From Verrucomicrobiales bacterium (GTDB lineage Bacteria; Verrucomicrobiota; Verrucomicrobiia; Verrucomicrobiales; V1-33): 64,000 nucleotides of DNA. Position numbers and translations under genes: made by a program. The DNA lies in the NCBI GenBank assembly GCA_028293125.1, contig JAQGPJ010000012.1, positions 124,001 to 188,000 of the forward strand, written 5' to 3'. Under the pieces are notes generated by a model. It worked only from the letters and a program-made list of their open reading frames with translations. It was not told where the DNA came from and ran no database searches. This document shows, one piece after another, positions 46,028 to 56,212 of this stretch (positions are counted from its first letter, which is position 1; each line of letters opens with the position of its first letter).

Positions 46028-46714
46028 TTATTCACCTTTGCGGCGCTTCTTCGGGCGTCCATTGTCGTCCTCCATTTCATCAACCACGGCTTCAAGGGTA
46101 AGCGTGTGGACGTGGGGGGAGTGGTCATCCTCCAGCTCCTCATCCTCGTCCTCGTCGTCATGCACATCCTCCACATAGTCATGTTTGGGCTTTTCGAAGC
46201 GGCGCTGGCGCTGGTTGGCGGGAAGGGGGGACAGGGCCATGCTGATGGCCCGGCCTGCCTGACGGGGAGGCATATCAAGGTGCCCCATGGTTTTGAGGTC
46301 CTCCACGATGCGCATCATGCGGGCGAAACCGATCTCCGGGTGGGCACCTTCGCGGCCCCGGAACTGAAGCACCACGCGCAGCTTGTTGTTCTCGTTCAGA
46401 AACTCCTCCGCGTGCTGGAGTTTGATCATGTAATCATTCTCACTGATATTCGCCCGGAATTTCACCTCCTTGACCTTGCCGCCCTTGTGCTTGGTCTTGT
46501 CCTTATTTTTGGACTGCTCGTATTTATACTTGCCATAGTCGACAATTTTACAAACAGGCGGTTTGGCGTCGGCGGACACCTCCACAAGATCAAGTCCGCG
46601 CTGGCGGGCGAGCTGGAGGGCTTCCGGAACGGTCATCACCCCCAGCTGCTGGTGGGAGTTGCCATCGACAACGCGGATACGGGGAGCCCGGATGCGGTCG
46701 TTCACGCGCGTCAT
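46028..46714 (-). CDS. infC: Translation initiation factor IF-3 with acidic C-terminal extension
   Basis: The 228-aa protein (from ATG 46714) has the IF-3 N-domain (RVNDRIRAPRIRVVDGN, VPEALQLARQRGLDLVEVSA, KPPVCKIVDYGKYKYEQSK) and C-domain (VKEVKFRANISENDYMIKLQ, LRVVLQFRGREGAHPEIGFA). IF-3 binds the 30S subunit and proofreads start-codon choice. The last ~45 residues form an unusual acidic tail (DYVEDVHDDEDEDEELEDDH) ending in KKRRKGE. The frame is open upstream; an ATT at 46757-46759 begins IPSPPPRKQPSRYRD, so a non-AUG start like that known for enteric infC is possible. No Shine-Dalgarno decides the start. The gap 46715-47130 shows no other gene. Confidence 0.93.
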   Translation of the reverse strand: MTRVNDRIRAPRIRVVDGNSHQQLGVMTVPEALQLARQRGLDLVEVSADAKPPVCKIVDYGKYKYEQSKNKDKTKHKGGKVKEVKFRANISENDYMIKLQHAEEFLNENNKLRVVLQFRGREGAHPEIGFARMMRIVEDLKTMGHLDMPPRQAGRAISMALSPLPANQRQRRFEKPKHDYVEDVHDDEDEDEELEDDHSPHVHTLTLEAVVDEMEDDNGRPKKRRKGE

Positions 46715-47130
46715 GTCGCGGTAACGGCTGGGCTGTTTTCTGGGAGGCGGTGAGGGAATAAGCGTGAACGGGTTACAGGTTAGGGAGATTAATGGAAGAA
46801 ATCGAAAGGCGCAAAACTCCCGGGGAACGGGAGGAAAAGTGACGGGACTCTCCGTGAAAAAAATTCGCAACTGGCGGAATCATGACCACAGCACACGTCG
46901 GATCAGGGAAGCGGTCGCAGGGCCGGGGCTGAGGGATGGCAGAGCGGACATCGCCGCGTCATCAGCCGGAGCGCAGACAAAAAGCAGGTGCATCGCCGGG
47001 ATACCAGCAGGAGTTCCAAAAATGGGAAAAGACATCAGCATTTGTCGCACCAATAAACACCAATATACAAACTCCCGGCTGATTGCGCAAGATGCAATTT
47101 TCCCTTGGAATTGGGAAAATTCCCTCATTT

Positions 47131-47841
47131 TTACGACCATGGACGGCGGCGACGGGAGAAGGGGAGATACAGCAGGCTGAAGAGGATCAGGGCCACGCCC
47201 TCCAGCGCCAGCACGTACCAGGGCCATGAGCCGAGGACATCCAGCAGGCTGGCCTGAGACGGTTTGGCACGGAGGTAGCCGTAGTTGGTGCCCATGGTGA
47301 AATTCACAAGAGAGGCCACGGCGAGATAGACCTGAGCCCAGCCAAACGCGCGCCAAATGGCCCCCGGCTGCGGTTTCAGGCCGAGGCCGAACACAAGGTA
47401 AAACGCGGAGATGACCACCCCGCCGTGCAGGCCGAAGAACAGAAAAAATGTCGCGGCGGGAAAGTCATCCGGGGCGTTGGGGGTAAGGAGTCCGTTCAGA
47501 GTGCCCGCAATGCCCCAGAACCAGACGATTTCCGCCCAGCGCTGCCGCCGGGTGATGAGTGCCACGGCGGCACAGGCGGCGCTGACGTCGCAGAGGTGAC
47601 AAGGCAGAGCATTCTCCAGCGTCAGCCAGCCCTGCCGCCAGCCCAGCAGGAGGGCGACGGGATACAGGGCCAGCATGCAAACCGCCAGCGCCAGATTCTG
47701 CCGGCGGGCGCGATCCGGATGCCGCCGGGCGCGGCGGACGAGAAATGCGATGATCAGCGGCACCAGAACCAGCACCGTCAGATGCGGCAGGCTGTAAGCC
47801 TGAAAAGCGGGGGGGACTGCGGATTCGGAAGCCACCGGCAA
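47131..47841 (-). CDS. TIGR02206 family (YwaF-like) integral membrane protein
   Basis: The 236-aa protein has about seven hydrophobic segments. The motif LTLENALPCHLCDVSAACAA and the later GLHGGVVISAFYL are the signature of the TIGR02206/YwaF family of membrane proteins, whose function is unknown. N-terminus MPVASESAVPPAFQAYSLPH. It lies 106 nt downstream of sufD in the same direction but shows no clear link to Fe-S assembly. Confidence 0.86.
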   Translation of the reverse strand: MPVASESAVPPAFQAYSLPHLTVLVLVPLIIAFLVRRARRHPDRARRQNLALAVCMLALYPVALLLGWRQGWLTLENALPCHLCDVSAACAAVALITRRQRWAEIVWFWGIAGTLNGLLTPNAPDDFPAATFFLFFGLHGGVVISAFYLVFGLGLKPQPGAIWRAFGWAQVYLAVASLVNFTMGTNYGYLRAKPSQASLLDVLGSWPWYVLALEGVALILFSLLYLPFSRRRRPWS

Positions 47842-47947
47842 ACGGAGGAATGTTTACAGATCGAAGGAATTCCGGAACGGTGCCTGGAAACCGGACCAGG
47901 GCATGGTGGAGAGAATGCCGCCCCTCCGCTGTCGGACCGCAACTGAA

Positions 47948-49270
47948 TCAGCCTTCCGGGTGAATGCTGTCAAAGCGGGCCGCGATAGCGCCGGCGAGCA
48001 GGGCGCTGATCTCCGGATGATCCACCTTCTCCACCACCTCCTGGGCAAATCCCAGGGCGATGAGGTGGGCGGCGGAGGCACGCGGAATGCCGCGGGACTC
48101 AAAGTAGAACAACTCGTCCTCGGCGATGCGGCCGCTGGTGCTGCCATGGCTGCACTTCACCTGGTCGGCGTTGATCTCCAAGCCGGGCATGGAGTTGGCC
48201 TCACAGGACTCGCTGAGCAGCAGGTTGCGGCATTTCTGGTAAGCGTCCGTGAAGTGCGCGCCGTCGTCCACCTTGATAAGGCCGGCGAAAATGGTGCGGG
48301 CGGTGTCGAAAAGCACATTCTTATACAGCAGATCGCTGTAGCTGTGCGGACTCATGTGGTCCTGGAGAGTGCGCTGGTCAATTTCCTGACTGCCGGCGGC
48401 GAGGGAAACGCTGAACATTTCGCTGCGGCTGCCCTGTCCGGTGACGAGGCTGCGGCATTCGGTGCGCGTCCAGCCGGCGGCGAGGTTGATCAGGCTGTGG
48501 CGCACTTGGGCATCGCGGCCCCCGCGCACAGTGGACAGATGGATATTTTTGTCCGCTTCATTCCGCTGGTTCAGCAGGACGTAGTTGATCGACGAGCCCT
48601 CGCCGGCGATCAGCTGCGCCGCGCCAATGCTGAGCCCGGCGTCGTTCCCGGTGCTGAGATGGTGCTCCAGCACGGTTACTTTGGCGTGGCGCTCCGTCAG
48701 GATGACAGTGCGGGGGAAGGCCGCACTGTCCGCGCCGCCGAGCCAATGAACGATCTCCACCGGATCACTGATCTCCGCCTTGGCCGGGACAAGAATCACC
48801 ACTGCATCCCGCAGCTGGGCCTGGTGCAGGGCCGCGAATTTCTCCCCGCCCAGTCCGGTGTCCGGCACCGTCAGCGTCTCCTTCAGCAGATCCCCGTGAC
48901 GCTCCAGCGCCTCCGCGAGCGTGAGCACCTGGAGGGAAGTGTCGGAAATCCCCCGACTGACAAGCCGGTCATTCACAAACACCAGACGCGCCGCTGTTTT
49001 CTCCAGCAGGGCTGTGTTTTCAAGGTCCGGCACCTCCCCGTCATCATCCGCCGGCGCGGTGTAGGAATCGAAATCCAGCAGCTTCAGATCCGCGAACCGC
49101 CATGACTCATCCCGGCGGCCGGGCATGGGCAGATTGGCAAAAGTCTCCCAGGCCGACAGCTGCGACTGAGCGAACCATGCCGGCACGGCGGCGTGGTTCC
49201 ATGACGGGGCATCAAGGAATACGGATCTCACAAAGGAAGTCTGGAGTGGGTCTAAAGTGGTGGCGGACAT
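47948..49270 (-). CDS. sufD: Fe-S cluster assembly protein SufD
   Basis: The 440-aa protein is the SufD subunit of the SufBC2D scaffold. Motifs: PGRRDESWRFADLKLLDFDS near the N-terminus, VILTERHAKVTVLEHHLS, YVLLNQRNEADKNIHLSTVR, and the C-terminal SufB/SufD core KCSHGSTSGRIAEDELFYFE with SRGIPRASAAHLIALGFAQE. Start at ATG 49270 (MSATTLDPL); the longer frame to 49378 runs back into sufB. It lies 82 nt after sufB. Order fur-sufC-sufB-sufD is seen; no sufS, sufE or sufU gene is in the window. Confidence 0.95.
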   Translation of the reverse strand: MSATTLDPLQTSFVRSVFLDAPSWNHAAVPAWFAQSQLSAWETFANLPMPGRRDESWRFADLKLLDFDSYTAPADDDGEVPDLENTALLEKTAARLVFVNDRLVSRGISDTSLQVLTLAEALERHGDLLKETLTVPDTGLGGEKFAALHQAQLRDAVVILVPAKAEISDPVEIVHWLGGADSAAFPRTVILTERHAKVTVLEHHLSTGNDAGLSIGAAQLIAGEGSSINYVLLNQRNEADKNIHLSTVRGGRDAQVRHSLINLAAGWTRTECRSLVTGQGSRSEMFSVSLAAGSQEIDQRTLQDHMSPHSYSDLLYKNVLFDTARTIFAGLIKVDDGAHFTDAYQKCRNLLLSESCEANSMPGLEINADQVKCSHGSTSGRIAEDELFYFESRGIPRASAAHLIALGFAQEVVEKVDHPEISALLAGAIAARFDSIHPEG

Positions 49271-49352
49271 TTGGGGAACAAGGCTGGACGTCCTGAAGAG
49301 ATCCGGACGGAGTGATAAGATTTTGTGGCAAGGGTTCAGACTTGTTTCCCCA

Positions 49353-50795
<1,443 letters not shown>

Positions 50796-50876
50796 GTTAA
50801 AAATTCAGGTTTGGGGAGTTTAAAACCGGTGCGGGCAGGCAGGTCTTTAGTTTTCAGCTGGGAATGAGGCGGGGAT

Positions 50877-51086
50877 TCAGGCGGACGGAGGTTTTCCGGA
50901 TGAAATGGCTCCTTCCGCCGCCTGTGCCGGTTGGTTGAATTCCAAAGCCTCCACCAGGATTTCCCGGAGGGACGCCAGCAGCGCAGGCTTGGCGCGCTCC
51001 TGGGCACTGACACCGGAGAGTTCCTCCACCCGGCCAATCCACCAGCCGGCATGCCGGGCGCAGGTGACAGTATGGGCGGGCAGCAT
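50877..51086 (-). CDS. Small HicB-like domain protein inside the suf operon
   Basis: A 69-aa protein on the same strand as and between sufC and sufB. The sequence HTVTCARHAGWWIGRVEELS, GVSAQERAKPALLASLREIL, VEALEFN has the beta-hairpin then helix pattern of HicB-type antitoxin domains (xGxWxxxVxELxGVxxxGxTxxEAxxNxxEAxxxxLE). No hicA toxin partner is next to it. The real function may be unrelated to toxin-antitoxin systems; it may regulate or modulate the suf operon. Not confirmed by any search. Confidence 0.55.
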   Translation of the reverse strand: MLPAHTVTCARHAGWWIGRVEELSGVSAQERAKPALLASLREILVEALEFNQPAQAAEGAISSGKPPSA

Positions 51087-51160
51087 GGCACTGAGAAGGT
51101 GTCGGAGGTTGATCGGGCCGGGCTTTGGTTTTTACTGAAGGATGTCTGCGGCCCTGCGCC

Positions 51161-51904
51161 TCACGCCGCTTTCGTCAGCCAGTCGTAGCCACGCTCCTCA
51201 AGTTCGAGGGCGAGGTCCGGGCCGCCGGATTTGATGATCTGGCCGTCCGCCATGACGTGGACGACGTCAGGTTTGATGTAGTCCAGGAGGCGCTGGTAGT
51301 GAGTGATGAGAAGGATACCCCGGTCCGCGCCTCGCATGGCGTTGACGCCGTCGGAGACGATTTTGAGGGCGTCGATGTCCAAGCCGGAGTCGGTTTCATC
51401 CAGCACGGCATACTTGGGTTCCAGCATGGCCATCTGGAGGATTTCGTTGCGCTTTTTCTCACCACCGGAGAAGCCCTCGTTCACGCTGCGGGCGGTGAAG
51501 GAGCGGTCCATCTTCAGCAGATCCATTTTACCGTAGAGCTGTTTGTAGAACTTCACGGCGTCGATGGGCTGACCCTTGGGCAGGCGGGCCTGGAGGGCGG
51601 CGCGGAGGAAATTGGCGTTGCTGACGCCGGGGATCTCCATAGGATATTGGAAAGCGAGGAAAAAGCCGGCGCGGCTGCGCTCGTCGATGGGCATCTCCAG
51701 CAGATTCTCCCCGTCCATGAGGATGGTGCCGCCGGTGACGGCGTAGTCCTCATGGCCCGCGAGGACCTTGCTGAGAGTGCTTTTGCCGGATCCGTTGGGT
51801 CCCATGATGGCATGGACTTCCCCCTTCGGCAGATCCAGGCTCAGGCCTTTGATGATTTCGCGGTCGCCGATGGATACGTGGAGGTCTTTGATTTCAAGCT
51901 TCAT
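51161..51904 (-). CDS. sufC: Fe-S cluster assembly ATPase SufC
   Basis: The 247-aa ABC ATPase energises the SufBC2D scaffold. Walker A is [17 protein letters not shown], the Q-loop region contains [13 protein letters not shown], the ABC signature is [17 protein letters not shown], and Walker B is [17 protein letters not shown]; the C-terminus has [18 protein letters not shown]. First suf gene after the Fur-family regulator (90-nt gap) and 74 nt before the HicB-like gene. Confidence 0.97.
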   Translation of the reverse strand: MKLEIKDLHVSIGDREIIKGLSLDLPKGEVHAIMGPNGSGKSTLSKVLAGHEDYAVTGGTILMDGENLLEMPIDERSRAGFFLAFQYPMEIPGVSNANFLRAALQARLPKGQPIDAVKFYKQLYGKMDLLKMDRSFTARSVNEGFSGGEKKRNEILQMAMLEPKYAVLDETDSGLDIDALKIVSDGVNAMRGADRGILLITHYQRLLDYIKPDVVHVMADGQIIKSGGPDLALELEERGYDWLTKAA

Positions 51905-51994
51905 GGAAGGGGGGGAAGGAGTTTCAGTTTTCAGAGGCGGTGATCGGACCGCGGAAGCAGTGCCCCGGGAAGGGTTTGGCCTGTAAGGGGACGA

Positions 51995-52471
51995 TCAGTT
52001 TTGAAGGGCCTTGGGAACGGCGGCGCACGACGGGCAGAGACCGCGGAGGGCGATCTCGGTGCGGTGGGTGACGCTGCCGGGGGCGGTGTCCAAGGCCTCG
52101 GTGAGGGCGGCGGCATCGCGGATGTCGATGTCACTGATAGTGCCGCAGGCCTCGCAGTGGAAATGCGCGTGATCGTTCAGATTGGGGCAGTAGCGGGAGG
52201 GGGCGCGGTCCAGATTCACCTGCCGCACCAGTCCGCTCTGGGTCAGGGTCTCCAGACAGTTGTAAACTGTAGCCAGGGAAATGCCGGGCACCCGCTCCTT
52301 GACCCGGACGAACACCTCCGTCGCCGTGGGATGGTCGCGCTGGCCGGTCAGCACTTCAAAAACCTCACGGCGCTGCTTCGTCAGCCGGAATTCCGGACCA
52401 AGCGCCAGCCCGCCCCCCTCTCCGGTGGGAGAGGACAGTTCAGAGATATCGGAGGATTGCTTGCGGGCCAT
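51995..52471 (-). CDS. Fur family transcriptional regulator
   Basis: The 158-aa protein has the Fur winged helix (RLTKQRREVFEVLTGQRDHP, TATEVFVRVKERVPGISLAT, VYNCLETLTQSGLVRQVNLD) and the metal-binding/dimerisation half with HAHFHCEACGTISDIDI and a second CPSC zinc-type site. Which metal or signal it senses (Fur, PerR or Zur-like) cannot be told. It is the first gene of the suf operon, so it probably controls Fe-S assembly. ATG 52471 is used although GGAGG lies directly against it; a TTG at 52516 would add 15 residues. Confidence 0.93.
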   Translation of the reverse strand: MARKQSSDISELSSPTGEGGGLALGPEFRLTKQRREVFEVLTGQRDHPTATEVFVRVKERVPGISLATVYNCLETLTQSGLVRQVNLDRAPSRYCPNLNDHAHFHCEACGTISDIDIRDAAALTEALDTAPGSVTHRTEIALRGLCPSCAAVPKALQN

Positions 52472-52497
52472 CCTCCACCATGCAGGAAAATTCTCTT

Positions 52498-52526
52498 TTA
52501 TCAAGAATAATTCCAATTAGCATCAA
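52498..52526 (-). promoter_or_regulatory. Putative promoter/operator of the fur-suf operon
   Basis: An AT-rich island in GC-rich DNA. Minus strand: TTGATG (-35-like), 17-bp spacer, TGATAA (-10-like, weak). The spacer contains GAATTATTC, an odd palindrome (52505-52513) that could be the operator bound by the encoded regulator. The rest of the 298-nt divergent gap to 52769 shows no gene. Confidence 0.35.
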
Positions 52527-52769
52527 TCTGCGCTCATGCTGTTTCTGAGGATGACAGTCTCCCGGCGCCTACTGAAGGAGAAATGAACCGCAAATAATCG
52601 GCAAGCATGAATCGCCCGCCGGTTTCCCCGTCGTAATCCGCAGCAACTGAATCTTTGTATGCCCCTGCTGCTTGCCAGCATGGAGTCAACCATTGCCAGC
52701 CTGCTTCCATTTCCGCAGGCGGTTTCCGTTTTTCAGTACCGCCCCCTGTGGCTTTTCCTGTATTTAGTT

Positions 52770-54767
52770 ATGAAAACAACTCCACCCCTCCGATCCGGAA
52801 GGTTTTCCCGGCTGGCCTGCCGGCTTTCCCGCGGACTTCCTGCAGTGCTTATTTTGGGCCTTGCCCTTTGGCAACCGGCCGCGTTCGCCCAGGACGCCGG
52901 CAATGATCCGCAGGAAGGGGAAGTGATGACGCGGGGGCCGGTTCACGAGGCCTTTGCCGGGGTCATCAGCTACAATGCGGAGCCAGGCATGGTGGTCGCC
53001 AAGGCACCGCCGGAACTAATCGAGGAAATCCCGCCGGAGGAGCGGCCCGAGGGTGACAATGTCACTTGGATCCCTGGCTATTGGGCTTGGGACGATGAGC
53101 GCAGCGATTTTCTCTGGGTGAGCGGGATCTGGCGCAATCTGCCGCCCAAACGGGAGTGGATCGCCGGTTACTGGGCCAGGATTGATGAAGGATATCAGTG
53201 GACCTCCGGTTACTGGTCCGACGCCGGCGCGCAGGAAACCACCTATTTGCCTGCGCCCCCACCCACGGTGGAGGAGGGGCCGAATATTGCGGCTCCCTCG
53301 GAGGATTATGGCTGGACTCCGGGGAACTGGGTGTGGCGGAGCGATCGTTACGCTTGGAGTCCGGGCTACTGGGAGGAGGGCCGCCAGGACTGGGACTGGA
53401 TCCCCGCCCACTACGTCTGGACGCCCCGCGGGCATGTGTTTGTCGATGGTTACTGGGATTATCCAGTGCGCCGCCGCGGAGTGCTGTTCGCACCGGTCTA
53501 TTTCAACGCGCAAGTCTATTCCCGTCCCGGTTACTCCTATTCCCCATCTGTGGTGATTGGTCTGGGGCTGATCACGGACCATCTTTTCATCCGGCCGCGT
53601 TACGATCACTATTACTTTGGGGATTATTATTCCAAGGAATATGCCAGCCGGGGTTATTACACCTCCTACTCCTATCAGTCGGACCGCCGGGGATACGATC
53701 CCATTTATTCCTGGCAGCGCTGGGACCACCGCCAGGACAGGGACTGGGAGAGCCGTTACCGGCAGGCATATGAGCACCGCCGGGATGATGAGAGGGCGAG
53801 GCCACCCCGCACATGGGCTGATCTGGTGAAATGGCACCCGGAAGGTGGTGGTGACGATGGAGGAAAAAAGAGCCGGTTGGCGCAGAGCTTCAGGGATTAC
53901 ACCAAAAGGCAGGGCGGGGAAAACCGGTTTCTGCCCGTGGCCGCTGTGGACCGCGAGCGCTTTGGCCTTCTGGGCAGGGAAATGCAGAAATCCCGCGATG
54001 ACAGAAGGGATCTGGAGATGAGAGGCGGCGGCGATAAAAAAGACAGAAAGAAGGAGCCCTTCAAGGGAAGGGCTGCCCGGTCCCCCATCGTGTTCAAAAA
54101 CATCGGCGACGGCAAAGGAGGAGGAAAGCCCCCTGAGCCCCGGCGGGGACCCAAAGGGGGAGATAAAGACAGACCGGATGACGGCAAGCATGGGCATTCC
54201 CAAAGGCCCGACAACACCTCTCCGCAGCCTGACGACCGCAAAGCTGACAAGGGAGGCCCAAAAAACAATCCTGGAAGGCCGGACAGCATTCCCCCGCAGG
54301 GTGATGACCGCAAGCCGGGCAAAGATTCCCACGGAAAAGACTCCCGCAGGCCCGATAATGATCCCCGCCGGAATACCCCAGGCAAAGCGGACAAACCAAG
54401 CAAAGACTCCTCAAGGAAAAAGGAAGGAAATCAGGATAAAAAGTCCACTCCCTCCGCAGGAAAGCCTGACCCGGGGCCGGGGCAGAAAGCCAAAAAGGAT
54501 GGGCCGTCATCTCCGCACCAGTCTGCCGGAGATTCCAAAAAGTCAAAATCCTCCGGCAACCGGTCCGGAGAACGTCCTCAATCCGGAAAGCCGGAGGCCC
54601 CCAAAAGCAAGCCCCAGTCAAAAAACAAGCCTCAGTCACAGAGCAAGCCCCCTTCCCAGCCTAAACAGAACCAGCCAGCCGCGCAGCCCAAAGGGAACAA
54701 AGGGTCAGCAGGGAAGGATCATAATAAGGACTCCAAAGAGGGAGGGCAGAAAAAGGATAAGAAATAA
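52770..54767 (+). CDS. Secreted YXWGXW-repeat protein with basic low-complexity tail
   Basis: The 665-aa protein has a signal peptide ending near AAFAQDAG. Seven consecutive repeats of about 20 residues follow, each with W-x-x-G-Y/N-W: WIPGYWAWDD, WVSGIWRNLP, WIAGYWARID, WTSGYWSDAG, WTPGNWVWRS, WSPGYWEEGR, WIPAHYVWTP. Next is a Tyr-rich region (RPRYDHYYFGDYYSKEYASR) and then about 300 residues of Lys/Pro/Ser/Asp/Gly-rich, probably disordered sequence ending in KKDKK. YXWGXW proteins are common in PVC bacteria, with unknown function; a cell-surface role is likely. ATG 52770 fits the signal; ATG-less upstream residues to 52659 do not. Confidence 0.82.
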   Translation: MKTTPPLRSGRFSRLACRLSRGLPAVLILGLALWQPAAFAQDAGNDPQEGEVMTRGPVHEAFAGVISYNAEPGMVVAKAPPELIEEIPPEERPEGDNVTWIPGYWAWDDERSDFLWVSGIWRNLPPKREWIAGYWARIDEGYQWTSGYWSDAGAQETTYLPAPPPTVEEGPNIAAPSEDYGWTPGNWVWRSDRYAWSPGYWEEGRQDWDWIPAHYVWTPRGHVFVDGYWDYPVRRRGVLFAPVYFNAQVYSRPGYSYSPSVVIGLGLITDHLFIRPRYDHYYFGDYYSKEYASRGYYTSYSYQSDRRGYDPIYSWQRWDHRQDRDWESRYRQAYEHRRDDERARPPRTWADLVKWHPEGGGDDGGKKSRLAQSFRDYTKRQGGENRFLPVAAVDRERFGLLGREMQKSRDDRRDLEMRGGGDKKDRKKEPFKGRAARSPIVFKNIGDGKGGGKPPEPRRGPKGGDKDRPDDGKHGHSQRPDNTSPQPDDRKADKGGPKNNPGRPDSIPPQGDDRKPGKDSHGKDSRRPDNDPRRNTPGKADKPSKDSSRKKEGNQDKKSTPSAGKPDPGPGQKAKKDGPSSPHQSAGDSKKSKSSGNRSGERPQSGKPEAPKSKPQSKNKPQSQSKPPSQPKQNQPAAQPKGNKGSAGKDHNKDSKEGGQKKDKK

Positions 54768-55191
54768 GGGCTGGAGCCTTTTGGCTGTCAGCTGGAGAAT
54801 CAGTCCCGACGGAACTTCCCGAAAGCTTTCCCAGGAACCATTCATACAATCCACCGCATCCGAAGCCGCAAATTCCAAGGGCATCCTGGCCAAGTCAATT
54901 CGGGCAGCGGCGGGACTGGTGAACTTGCCCGCCTTCATGGCTCACACGGCACCGCTGAAATCAGACTCACCCCGCAGGCGGCGGGGTCCACCCACTTCAA
55001 GTCGGAGACTCTTCAGTAGGTTGAAGCGGTTCCAATTTTGTGGCCGGAGGCCGTTGGCATTGGCGTTGAGAGGCAAAGAAAGTCAGCTGGAATTCTCCGG
55101 CGGAACCGTCTTGGCTGCGCCAGCCCAGCGCTGCCGACGGTGTCATTTTCCCAGGTGCGCGGGCGGCGCAGCACTGCATGGGTGCGGCCAT
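54768..55191 (+). other. Gap without a recognisable gene
   Basis: 424 nt between the YXWGXW gene and thrB. Frames open through it belong to shadows of the neighbouring genes. No clear promoter, terminator or RNA is seen. Confidence 0.6.
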
Positions 55192-56064
55192 ATGGCTTAC
55201 CGCACTGTCACGATTCAGGTTCCAGGCAGCACCTCCAACATCGGTCCCGGCTACGACTGTCTGGGGATCGCGCTGGGCATTTACAACCGCATGACTCTGA
55301 CGCGTGCGGAGGGCGGGAGGGAGATTCACCCCCCGCACGGCATGGTGCGGGAGTGCGCCCGACTGTTCTTCAAACGGACCAATGTGCCGGAGTTCGCCTT
55401 CTGCTGGGAGATCAGCGGGGAGGTGCCGGTCAGCCGGGGTCTGGGCAGCAGCGTGACCGTCCGGCTGGGAGTGCTGGCGGCGCTCAATGAGCTGTGCGGC
55501 CAGCCGCTGACACGGGACGGGCTGTTCGCTCTGTGCTCCGAGATGGAGGGGCATCCGGACAATGCCGGTCCGGCGGCGTTCGGGGGATTTGTCCTGACCA
55601 GCGCCCGGGGCGAATCCTTCCGGTTCGAGGTCGGGCCGGAGCTGAAATTTGTGCTCCTCATCCCGGATCAGGAGGTAGTGACCGAGCACGCCCGCCGCGT
55701 GCTGCCGCCCCAAATCTCCCACCGCGAGGCGGTGCTGAACATGGGCAACGCCTGCACCATCACCGCCGCCTTCGCCACGCAGCAGTACGCGAAGCTGCGC
55801 GACGGTTTTGAAGACTATCTCCACCAACGCTATCGCGCGCATCTGGTGCCGGGCCTGTTCGATGTCATTGAGGCCGGGGCCAGCAGCGGAGCCTTGGGCG
55901 GGTTTTTGAGCGGGTCGGGCTCCACCATCGCCTGCCTGACTCTGGGCGGCAATGAGGATGCGGTGGCGGCGGCGATGCTGAAGGGGTGGAAAGGCACGGC
56001 GGCGGCGGAGACGCGCATCCTGACGGCGGACAATCTCGGAGCCACCGTGCTGCATGTGGAATAG
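55192..56064 (+). CDS. thrB: Homoserine kinase
   Basis: The 290-aa GHMP kinase phosphorylates L-homoserine for threonine synthesis. Motifs: VTIQVPGSTSNIGPGYDCLG at the N-terminus (ThrB-type), the ATP loop PVSRGLGSSVTVRLGVLAAL, EGHPDNAGPAAFGGFVLTSA, and SSGALGGFLSGSGSTIACL near the C-terminus. ATG 55192 is chosen as it starts the conserved domain; an upstream open frame extends to 54178 but is shadow. Other thr genes are not nearby. lpxK follows 148 nt downstream. Confidence 0.93.
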   Translation: MAYRTVTIQVPGSTSNIGPGYDCLGIALGIYNRMTLTRAEGGREIHPPHGMVRECARLFFKRTNVPEFAFCWEISGEVPVSRGLGSSVTVRLGVLAALNELCGQPLTRDGLFALCSEMEGHPDNAGPAAFGGFVLTSARGESFRFEVGPELKFVLLIPDQEVVTEHARRVLPPQISHREAVLNMGNACTITAAFATQQYAKLRDGFEDYLHQRYRAHLVPGLFDVIEAGASSGALGGFLSGSGSTIACLTLGGNEDAVAAAMLKGWKGTAAAETRILTADNLGATVLHVE

Positions 56065-56212
56065 CGGTGTGGCATTGTGAAAAAAGCTCCTGCCGAAGTT
56101 TATGCCGGACGTGGCATTTTTACGGATTTTCCCTTCCGCCGGCGGAATCCGGTATCATGGTGGCGCAGTCCATGGCCGTGCCGGTGCGCCGCCGGGGGCC
56201 TTTTCACAAACC

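Noticed and set aside
54178-56064. 628-codon frame joining the tail of the YXWGXW gene to homoserine kinase
   Set aside because: Its first part overlaps the YXWGXW gene in another frame and is low-complexity; the real gene starts at 55192.
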